From: Candidatus Acetothermia bacterium
GTDB taxonomy: Bacteria; Bipolaricaulota; Bipolaricaulia; Bipolaricaulales; Bipolaricaulaceae
NCBI GenBank assembly: GCA_011057175.1
Contig: DSBZ01000100.1
Span: 1 to 6,152 of the forward strand
DNA: 6,152 nt
Reading direction: 5' to 3'
A model generated the notes under the pieces. That model did no database searches. It had not been told where the DNA came from and saw nothing but the letters and a program-made list of their open reading frames with translations. This document shows, piece after piece, positions 1-5,410 of the stretch; within the stretch, counting starts at the first letter, position 1; each line of letters begins with the position of its first letter. Position numbers and translations under genes: made by a program.

Positions 1-1
1 C

Positions 2-1543
2 ACGATGATCTCCACGTTCCTCCCCGTGCTCCTCGTGGCGGTGGGCTCCGCGTACGGGATCCACGTCGTGAACGGCCACGCCGAGGTTGCGCGCCAGGGC
101 GGAGATCGTCGGGCGTTGGCCCTGGCCATCGCCCAGGTGATGCTCACCCCGATCGCGGGAGCGGCCCTCACCACCGCCGCAGGGTTCCTTACCCTACTCT
201 CCTCGTTCCTGGTCCCGACCCGGGAGTTCGGGGCGTTCGCTGCGTTCGGGACCCTGGCCGCGTTCGTCCTCTCCCTGACCCTCATCCCAGCCCTGCTTGC
301 GCTCCTTCCCCTCGCGCCTCCCCGTGACCGCCGCGGCCGGCGGCTGTTCGACGCCGCAGTCGGCCGCGGGGTCGGGTTCGTGGCCCGCCACCCGGCCCTC
401 ACCGTGGGGATAGCGATCGCCGTGTGCGCCCTCTTTCTGAGCGGGGTCCCCCGCCTGCGGGTCGAGTCCGACCTCACGCGGTACTTCCGGAGCGACTCGC
501 CCGTGGTCCAGGGGCTGGCGGCGGTGGAGGAGCGGTTCGGGGGGAGCCAGGAGCTGTCGGTGGTGGTGGACACCGGACGCACCGATGGGCTCAAGGACCC
601 CGAGGTGCTGCGGTTCTTCGAGCGGCTGCAGGCGTTCCTGGAGGCCCGGCCCGAGGTGGGCTCCACCTCGTCTCTGGCCGACCTCGTGAAGGAAACCTAC
701 TTCACCCTCCGCGGGGATGACCCGGACTTCTACCGGATCCCGGACACCGCCCGCGCGGTGGCCCAGATCCTTCTCCTCTACGAGAACGGGGGGGGCGAGG
801 TGACGCGGGGGACGGCGGCCCATGGGTTCTCCCAAGGCCGGGTCGCGGCCCGGGTGCGGTCGGTCGGGCTCTCGGGCTACAGCGCCCTCACCCGGGACGT
901 GGAGGAGTTCCTGCGTGCGGAGAAGCCGCCTCAGGTCCAGTCGGCGTACGTGACGGGGTCCCCCGCCCTGTACGTCCAGCTGTCCCAGAAGCTCATCCAG
1001 TCACAAATCGTGAGCCTGGGGGCCAGCCTGGGGGCAGTGGCCCTGATCGTGACCCTCCTCATGGCATCGGTGGGGACGGGGCTCCTCGCCCTCCTTCCCC
1101 TCCTCGTCAGCCTGGCGGGGAACTTCGGGGTCATGGGCTACGCCGGGGCGTACCTGGACATGGCCACGGTGATGATCGCCAGCCTCACCGTGGGGATCGG
1201 CGTGGACTACGCGGTCCACTTCCTGTCCCGATACCGGCAGGAGCGGGGCGCGGGCCGCGCCCACGGCGCGGCGTTGGTGGAGACCGTGCGCACCACGGGC
1301 CGGGGGATCCTCGTCAACGCCGCGACCCTCACCCTCGGCTTCCTCGTGATGCTCCTGTCGAGCTTTGGAGCACTGCAGACGTTCGGGTGGCTCATCGCGG
1401 TGACGTTGGTAACGAGCCTGATCGGGGCGATGTTCGTCCTCCCCGCCGTCCTGGCCTGGGTCCGCCCGGGGTGGATCCTGCCCTGGACCCCGCGCGGAGG
1501 AGGGGTCGGCGTTCAAGGGAAAGAGAAAGGAGGGCGATCGTGA
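2..1543 (+). CDS. RND/MMPL-superfamily transporter, C-terminal part (cut by left edge)
   Basis: This is an inner-membrane exporter of the RND superfamily (MMPL type), probably driven by proton flux and moving lipids or other hydrophobic substrates. The frame is open to the window edge, and the ATG at 5 lies inside a membrane segment, so the N-terminus is missing. The visible 513 residues begin in the N-terminal helix bundle (about residues 1-105 counted from the ATG). A non-membrane porter-like region follows (about 150-330), then a second bundle (about 335-495). The second bundle carries GIGVDYAVHF with Asp401, followed by SRYRQE, the hallmark of TM10 in MMPL proteins. The matching place in the first bundle reads GSAYGIHVV (about 14-22), a diverged copy of the motif. 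The stop TGA overlaps the next gene's GTG, so the two are translationally coupled. The family assignment is strong; the substrate is unknown. Confidence 0.9.
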   Translation, partial: TMISTFLPVLLVAVGSAYGIHVVNGHAEVARQGGDRRALALAIAQVMLTPIAGAALTTAAGFLTLLSSFLVPTREFGAFAAFGTLAAFVLSLTLIPALLALLPLAPPRDRRGRRLFDAAVGRGVGFVARHPALTVGIAIAVCALFLSGVPRLRVESDLTRYFRSDSPVVQGLAAVEERFGGSQELSVVVDTGRTDGLKDPEVLRFFERLQAFLEARPEVGSTSSLADLVKETYFTLRGDDPDFYRIPDTARAVAQILLLYENGGGEVTRGTAAHGFSQGRVAARVRSVGLSGYSALTRDVEEFLRAEKPPQVQSAYVTGSPALYVQLSQKLIQSQIVSLGASLGAVALIVTLLMASVGTGLLALLPLLVSLAGNFGVMGYAGAYLDMATVMIASLTVGIGVDYAVHFLSRYRQERGAGRAHGAALVETVRTTGRGILVNAATLTLGFLVMLLSSFGALQTFGWLIAVTLVTSLIGAMFVLPAVLAWVRPGWILPWTPRGGGVGVQGKEKGGRS

Positions 1544-2340
1544 ACAGCAGACGTTGGCTGACGGCAACGGTGGCGGTCCTGGCCGCGGGAGCGGTGGCCG
1601 CAGGCCAGGCCCTGACCGCGGAGGAGATCCTGGAGCGGGTGGAGAAGGAGAGCTTCTTCGGAACGAGAACCGGGAGTCTGCACGTGGCCCTGACGGTGAC
1701 GATCGAGGAGCCCGGGCAGCCCACGGCCGAATCCGCGTTCCGGGTGTGGGCGAAGGAGTACCCGGACGGGACCGTGAGGACCTTGCTCCTGTACACGGCC
1801 CCGGAGCTCGTGGCCGGGACACTGTACCTCGCCCACACCCCCAAGGAGGGGACGGGGCGGATGTGGCTGTGGCTCCCGGACCTGGAGATCCTCAAGGAGC
1901 TCGTGAGCGAAGGCGAGCGCAAGGACGAGTTCATCGCCGGAAGCGGGATTACCTACAACGACGTGGCGTCGGGATTCAGCTACCGTGAGGGGTACGAAGC
2001 GACGTTGACGGGAGAGGCACAGGTGGCGGGGCATCCTGCGTGGACCCTCGACCTGACCCCGACCCAGCTCGGAAGCGAGTGGACCCGGATCGTCCTCTGG
2101 GTCCACCGCGACGCGTTCATCGTCCTCCGGGCCGAGTTCTTCGACCGCGCGGGGAAGCTCGCCCGGATCCTCGCCGTGCCCGAACTGGTGACGGACGAGG
2201 TCGGCCTCCGGCCGGGCGCACTCGTCGTGGAGAGCCCCCTCCAGGGGAGCCGAGCGACGGTGGTGATCGAGGCTCGGTCCGCGGAAGAGGTCCCCGACGA
2301 GTACTTCCAGCCCGAGAGCCTGGGCCAGCTCGGCCTGTAG
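1540..2340 (+). CDS. Secreted LolA-like outer membrane lipoprotein-sorting protein
   Basis: This is a predicted exported protein of 266 residues in the LolA-like (PF17131-type) family, often annotated 'outer membrane lipoprotein-sorting protein'. It is thought to bind a lipid or lipoprotein in the periplasm. The start chosen is GTG at 1540, within the GTGA overlap with the transporter stop. AAAGGAGGG at 1526-1534 lies at correct spacing, and the start opens straight into a signal peptide (Arg-Arg, then an Ala/Val-rich core, likely cut near residues 22-25). An ATG start at 1387 would add a charged, shadow-like extension and is rejected. Family-like features include a beta-rich body, WLWLPDLE (109-116), and GSGITYNDVA (134-143), matching the family's GSxFTYxD-type motif. 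The C-terminal part contains IVLWVHRDAF and a D-RAGKLARIL stretch. Coupling to an RND/MMPL gene is common for this family and suggests a joint export role. The cargo is unknown. Confidence 0.86.
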   Translation: MNSRRWLTATVAVLAAGAVAAGQALTAEEILERVEKESFFGTRTGSLHVALTVTIEEPGQPTAESAFRVWAKEYPDGTVRTLLLYTAPELVAGTLYLAHTPKEGTGRMWLWLPDLEILKELVSEGERKDEFIAGSGITYNDVASGFSYREGYEATLTGEAQVAGHPAWTLDLTPTQLGSEWTRIVLWVHRDAFIVLRAEFFDRAGKLARILAVPELVTDEVGLRPGALVVESPLQGSRATVVIEARSAEEVPDEYFQPESLGQLGL

Positions 2341-2354
2341 GGAATGACGAGGAT

Positions 2355-2377
2355 GGCCTGCCTGCTGAGGGCAGGCC
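2355..2377 (+). promoter_or_regulatory. Perfect 8-bp hairpin between the LolA-like and DUF401 genes
   Basis: GGCCTGCC at 2355-2362 and GGCAGGCC at 2370-2377 are exact reverse complements around a 7-nt loop (TGCTGAG). The hairpin falls after the LolA-like stop and before the preferred DUF401 start at 2401. No T-run follows, so it is not a classical intrinsic terminator. It could be an mRNA stability or processing element, a partial attenuator, or chance in GC-rich DNA. The structure is directly visible; any function is inference. Confidence 0.4.
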
Positions 2378-2388
2378 CGTTCCAGGCG

Positions 2389-2393
2389 CGGAG
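2389..2393 (+). promoter_or_regulatory. Ribosome binding site favouring the DUF401 start at 2401
   Basis: CGGAG lies 7 nt before ATG 2401. The upstream in-frame ATGs at 2344 and 2353 have only G-rich bases directly abutting them and no properly spaced site, so this element decides the start in favour of 2401. Confidence 0.5.
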
Positions 2394-2400
2394 ACCCGGG

Positions 2401-3579
2401 ATGCTGCCATGGCTTGCGTTTGTGTTGTCACTCTCCCTCCTCGTCGTGCTCGCCCGGTGGAACCTGTGGGGGGCGATGATCGTGGGGGCGCTGGCCCTGG
2501 GTGGGCTGACCCTGTCCCCCACCGAGCTCGGTGGGGCGTTCCTCTCCGTGTGGATGAGCCCGAGCGTGCTGCTCCTGGCACTGGCGATGACCCTCATCCC
2601 CCTCATCGGGGGGGCGCTGATAGCAAGCGGGCGGATGGAGGACCTCCTCGCTGGGCTCCCTCGGGGACGGAGGGCGGTGTACGCCCTCGCCCCGGCGATC
2701 CTCGGGATGCTCCCCATGCCCGGAGGGGCGCTCCTCTCCTCGCCCCTGGTCGAGCGAGCCGGGGGAAGCCCCCCCGAGGTCCGGGCAGCGGCCAACGTGT
2801 GGTTCCGCCACACCCTCCACCCGATCTACCCCCTCTCCCCAGCCCTCATCACCGGGGCCGCGCTCGCGGGCCTCGACGTATGGGGCATCCTCCCCTATCA
2901 GGTCCCGACGGTGATCCTCCTCGTCATTGGGGGTTACCTGGCCCTCCTGCGCGCGGTGTCGGGGCGGATGGACCTCACGGCGGCCCGCTCGCGGTGGGGG
3001 GGCGCCCTCGCGCTGGGGATCCTCCTCGCCGCCCCCTTTCTCGATCTCGTCCTCAAACGGATGGCCCCCCTTCCCATGCCTGAGATTGCCACCGTGGTCG
3101 GGATCGCGGTGAGCCTGACCCTCGCTCTGGCGGGAAGGGCGCCGCGGCCCTTTTTCCTCTCCCTCCTCCGGCGGGAGCGGCCGTGGCGGTTCGGCCTGAT
3201 CGTGATCGGGGTGTTCACGTACCTCGCTGTGTTCCAGCGATCGACCCTCCCCACACGCATCGCCGCGCTCTCCCTCCCCCCTGCTGCCCTGTGCGTGGGC
3301 GTGGGGTGGCTGTTCGGGTTCGCCACGGGCCGCCAGCAGGCGGCCGTGTCCCTCGTCATCCCGATCTACATCGGATCGTACGGAGCGATGGCCCCGTGGG
3401 CGTTTGCCACGACCTACCTCGCCTCCTACCTCGGGTACCTCCTGTCCCCCCTCCATCCCTGCCTCACCGTGTCCGCCGAGTACGCCGGCGTTCCGCTCGG
3501 GTCCGTGTGGAGAAGGCTCCTCGTGCCAAGCCTCCTCGCCCTCCTCATCACTGCGGCAAGCAGCCTGCTCATCCTCTAG
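2401..3579 (+). CDS. DUF401-family polytopic membrane protein
   Basis: This is a 392-residue, highly hydrophobic integral membrane protein with about ten or more predicted membrane segments. It matches the uncharacterised DUF401 family by two features. One is MLPMPGGALLSSPLVE (about 103-118). The other, starting at Asn132, is NVWFRH followed by HPIYPLSPALITGAALAG. No biochemical function is established for DUF401; its topology resembles ion or organic-anion permeases, so transport is a reasonable guess only. The C-terminal half has a second Pro-flanked motif, LSPLHPCLT with His352, echoing the first HP motif and suggesting an inverted or duplicated core. ATG 2401 is chosen because it has a spaced ribosome binding site and starts just before the first membrane helix. 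The upstream ATGs at 2344 and 2353 would add up to 19 polar residues partly encoded by the hairpin. It is co-directional with the export pair, 60 nt downstream. Confidence 0.85.
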   Translation: MLPWLAFVLSLSLLVVLARWNLWGAMIVGALALGGLTLSPTELGGAFLSVWMSPSVLLLALAMTLIPLIGGALIASGRMEDLLAGLPRGRRAVYALAPAILGMLPMPGGALLSSPLVERAGGSPPEVRAAANVWFRHTLHPIYPLSPALITGAALAGLDVWGILPYQVPTVILLVIGGYLALLRAVSGRMDLTAARSRWGGALALGILLAAPFLDLVLKRMAPLPMPEIATVVGIAVSLTLALAGRAPRPFFLSLLRRERPWRFGLIVIGVFTYLAVFQRSTLPTRIAALSLPPAALCVGVGWLFGFATGRQQAAVSLVIPIYIGSYGAMAPWAFATTYLASYLGYLLSPLHPCLTVSAEYAGVPLGSVWRRLLVPSLLALLITAASSLLIL

Positions 3580-4537
3580 GGCGACGGAACAGGCCTTCGT
3601 ACCGGTCCTGGAGGAGGCGGGTGATGGCCACCACCTCCGTGGGGAGGGGTTCCAGCGCGGACCGGAGCGTGGGCGGGCCGTAGCGGATCGTGACCGGGCG
3701 CCGGTCGAGGCTCCTCCTCAGGCGGGCGATCGGCCCACCTCCGAGGAGGGCCCGCACCCGGGCATCCGAGGACGCCTCCTCGCGGAACGGGACGAGGTAA
3801 TCGGGGGCCGGTCCCGGCTCGCGGGAGAGGGACTGGACGATCCGCCCGATCCCAGGATGCCATGGCCAGCGGCGGAGGCTCCATCCTGCGGGGGCGATGA
3901 GGACCGCCCCCCCGGACCGAATATGGCTTGCCGCGCTCGCGATCGCTCGCCGATTGGCCCCCTTCGCCTCTTCACGCGGGGCAGGTGGCTCGAGGTGGCG
4001 GAGGAGCATGACCACGAGCACCCTCGGGAGACCACCCCTTCGGAACTGCTCACCCCACTGGTCGTTGCGCAGGGTGACAGGGAGGGAGTAGGGAGCGTAG
4101 CTCGGCAGGAGCCGCTCGAGGAAGCTCGCCGAGATGATCTTCAGATCGGGCCGGAGGGCCGTGGCCGCCACGAGGAACGGGGTGAGAAGAGAGGGGTGGT
4201 TCCCGTGGATGAGAATCGGAGCGGAGGCGAGCACCTCCGCCGTGCGCGGGGGGATCATCGCCCGCCACCCCGGCACCCACCGATCCAGAAGCCAGCGGGA
4301 GGCCATCCCAAGCCCGTCGTGGAGGATCCGCTCGTCGAGCTCCGCCGCCACGGAGAGGACGCGACCCACGGGGTAGGCGAGCTCGATCGCCCGGACGAGA
4401 GGGCCCACGCGCCGATCCCTCCTCCCGGAGGACCAGAGCCCGGCGAGGGCCTGCGGACCCTCCTCATTGTAGGCCTCGCGAAGCGCGCAGAGGAACGAGC
4501 ACCACCCTCCTCGTTGCACCTTCAATCTGCTCCCCAC
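3569..4537 (-). CDS. PlsC-like acyltransferase homologue with substituted catalytic motifs
   Basis: This is a 322-residue protein resembling the lysophospholipid/glycerolipid acyltransferase (PlsC, LPLAT) superfamily, which transfers fatty acyl groups to lipid acceptors at the inner membrane. In order from GTG 4537 the visible pieces are: ILIHGNHPSLLTP with His114, in the place of motif I (NHx4D); KIISASFLERLLP, like the post-motif-I strand; AVLIAPAGW (about 212-220), in the place of the FPEG motif; PGIG (228-231); YLVPF (247-251), like the motif IV 'VPV' strand; and VTIRYGPP (282-289), like the usual 'v-i-fGpPi' strand. His114 is kept, but the motif I Asp is Thr119 and the motif III Glu is Ala217, so it may be a divergent subfamily or lack normal activity. 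The start is set by GAGGGAGGG just upstream. Longer in-frame starts would run antisense into the PC4 gene. It converges on DUF401. Confidence 0.74.
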   Translation of the reverse strand: MGSRLKVQRGGWCSFLCALREAYNEEGPQALAGLWSSGRRDRRVGPLVRAIELAYPVGRVLSVAAELDERILHDGLGMASRWLLDRWVPGWRAMIPPRTAEVLASAPILIHGNHPSLLTPFLVAATALRPDLKIISASFLERLLPSYAPYSLPVTLRNDQWGEQFRRGGLPRVLVVMLLRHLEPPAPREEAKGANRRAIASAASHIRSGGAVLIAPAGWSLRRWPWHPGIGRIVQSLSREPGPAPDYLVPFREEASSDARVRALLGGGPIARLRRSLDRRPVTIRYGPPTLRSALEPLPTEVVAITRLLQDRYEGLFRRPRG

Positions 4538-4541
4538 GCGA

Positions 4542-4550
4542 CCCTCCCTC
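4542..4550 (-). promoter_or_regulatory. Ribosome binding site setting the acyltransferase start
   Basis: Read on the - strand, GAGGGAGGG is followed by TCGC and then GTG at 4537. It is the strongest Shine-Dalgarno match near the 5' end of this frame. The ATG at 4573 is preceded by CCTCCAC, which is no binding site. Confidence 0.55.
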
Positions 4551-4563
4551 GGGGCCGAGGCGG

Positions 4564-4569
4564 AGTGTA
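4564..4569 (-). promoter_or_regulatory. Possible -10 box for the acyltransferase gene
   Basis: On the - strand TACACT lies about 26 nt upstream of GTG 4537, in the divergent intergenic region. It is a fair -10 match in otherwise GC-rich DNA, but no convincing -35 box is seen, so this is tentative. Confidence 0.25.
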
Positions 4570-4612
4570 GCATGTGGAGGACGGAGCGGGTGATCCCGGC
4601 GCGGGAAGGGCC

Positions 4613-4618
4613 TAGAAT
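4613..4618 (+). promoter_or_regulatory. Possible -10 box for the PC4-VOC pair
   Basis: TAGAAT lies 45 nt before the PC4 GTG and is one of the most A/T-rich hexamers in the divergent region. The hexamer 17 bp upstream (GTGATC, 4590-4595) matches TTGACA at only three positions. The location fits a promoter for PC4 and the following VOC frame. Confidence 0.35.
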
Positions 4619-4663
4619 CGGTACCAGGACGCGGGCGGGTCGGTCCCGTCCGAAGGAGGAACC

Positions 4664-4876
4664 GTGGACGAAGAGAGGATGATCATCGAGTTCGAACGGG
4701 CTCCGGGCCAGAAGGTCGTCGTGCGGAGAACGCAGTTCCGGGGGAAGGCGTACCTCGACCTGCGCCAACTCTTCGAGGGGAACGACGGGCAGTGGCTGCC
4801 GACGAAAAAGGGCGTCTCCCTTCCGTGGGAGCTGCGCACCGCGTTGATCGAGGCCCTACAAAGGGAGGAAGCGTAG
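4664..4876 (+). CDS. PC4/p15-type single-stranded-DNA-binding transcriptional coactivator homologue
   Basis: This is a small protein of 70 residues that is almost entirely one PC4 C-terminal-like domain (PF02229 type). Such domains form a beta-ribbon dimer that binds single-stranded DNA; bacterial versions are poorly understood and may act in transcription or DNA protection. The diagnostic run is visible: a basic strand KVVVRRTQFRGKAYLDLR, then LFEGNDGQW, the signature LPTKKGVSLP, and a final helix WELRTALIEALQ. The GTG start at 4664 follows AAGGAGGA (4653-4660). The alternative ATG at 4679 has only a GAGAGG directly abutting it, so GTG is preferred. It is divergent from the acyltransferase gene. 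The VOC-like frame begins right after its TAG stop, in the same reading phase, so the two are probably co-transcribed. The family assignment is firm; the cellular role is not. Confidence 0.9.
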   Translation: MDEERMIIEFERAPGQKVVVRRTQFRGKAYLDLRQLFEGNDGQWLPTKKGVSLPWELRTALIEALQREEA

Positions 4877-4903
4877 CGCAGCCGAAGGCGCGGGAACAGT
4901 GGC

Positions 4904-5326
4904 CTGGTCGATGCGACGATCGCCAACCTGTACTACGCTGACCTCGACGCAGCGGCCCGGTTCTGGCGCGACGGGTTGGGACTCCCCGCCGTCGTGGACC
5001 AAGGGTGGGCCCTGCTTCTTCGCCTTGCGGCGGGAAGCTTCCTGGGACTCGTGGACGGTGCGCGGGGGCACCTCCGACCCCAGCCAACGAGTGCGGTCCT
5101 CGTGCCCGTCGTCGTCGAGGACCTGCCAGCGTGGCGGGCACGGGTCGGAGAAGCGGGAGCCCTTGAGATCACCTCCATCGAGCAGCGGGATGACCTAGGG
5201 ATCGAGCGGTTCTTCTGTCGCGATCCCGGCGGGTACGAACTGGAGTTCCAGCGCTTCCTACGCCCGGACGATCGCCACGTGTTTCACGGGGGATCCGCCG
5301 AGCCGTCCACAGCCTCCGCATCCTGA
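4904..5326 (+). CDS. VOC/glyoxalase-fold protein lacking an ordinary start codon
   Basis: This is a single-domain-pair protein of the vicinal oxygen chelate superfamily (glyoxalase, bleomycin-resistance and dioxygenase relatives). Coding signal clearly begins at least at 4919: IANLYYADLDAAARFWRDGL is the classic first strand and helix, with GLGLP after it. The second half has VLVPVVVEDLPAWRARV and the ending FFCRDPGGYELEFQRFL, with the conserved Glu in GYELEF. The first usual start in frame is TTG 4976, which would delete the first strand and helix. Upstream of it the frame has no ATG, GTG or TTG back to the PC4 TAG at 4874-4876. The boundary given uses CTG 4904 as a placeholder (140 residues). 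A one-base loss near 4911-4920, joining ATG 4911 to this frame, is an equally good explanation, in which case it is a pseudogene or sequence error. The positions normally holding the two metal-binding His are Ile and Leu, so metal-dependent glyoxalase activity is unlikely. The substrate is unknown. Confidence 0.65.
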   Translation: MVDATIANLYYADLDAAARFWRDGLGLPAVVDQGWALLLRLAAGSFLGLVDGARGHLRPQPTSAVLVPVVVEDLPAWRARVGEAGALEITSIEQRDDLGIERFFCRDPGGYELEFQRFLRPDDRHVFHGGSAEPSTASAS

Positions 5327-5351
5327 GACCGAGATCCGGTGGCGCCCCTTC

Positions 5352-5410
5352 GCCCCAGGTTGATGCACGGAACAAGATCTGAACATCCCGCTGGTTCTTT
5401 CAACTGGGGC
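5352..5410. repeat. Imperfect inverted repeat at the edge of the IS110 remnant
   Basis: GCCCCAGGTTGA at 5352-5363 pairs with TCAACTGGGGC at 5400-5410 (11 bp with one bulged G), separated by 36 nt. The right arm overlaps the last stop codon of the degraded transposase. It could mark the end region of the element or be a stem downstream of the VOC gene. There is no T-run, so a simple terminator is not supported. Confidence 0.35.

Noticed and set aside
1001..1822. 273-codon - strand frame over the transporter/LolA-like junction
   Set aside because: Composition is Arg/Pro/Ser-rich with no domain; it crosses two well-supported + strand genes.
2040..3083. 347-codon + strand frame over the LolA-like/DUF401 junction
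   Set aside because: Pro/Arg/Gly-rich shadow in another phase of two supported genes.
2428..3456. 342-codon - strand frame opposite DUF401
   Set aside because: A low-complexity, highly charged product typical of the antisense of GC-rich hydrophobic coding DNA. The + strand has clear membrane segments and DUF401 motifs.
3404..4570. 388-codon + strand open frame opposite the acyltransferase homologue
   Set aside because: Its product is rich in Pro, Arg, Gly and Glu with no recognisable domain, and it overlaps the end of DUF401. The - strand frame carries ordered acyltransferase-like motifs and a good ribosome binding site.
4538..4768. N-terminal extension of the acyltransferase homologue to 4768
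   Set aside because: It would run antisense through the PC4 start and its promoter region, has no acyltransferase-like sequence and lacks a better ribosome binding site.
4874..4876. TAG recoded as sense, giving a PC4-VOC fusion
   Set aside because: TAG also ends the LolA-like and DUF401 genes at normal family lengths, so genome-wide recoding is not supported. It is kept only as a weak local readthrough option.
5327..5399. Intrinsic terminator after the VOC gene
   Set aside because: No compact GC stem followed by a T-run is seen; only the long-loop inverted repeat listed separately.
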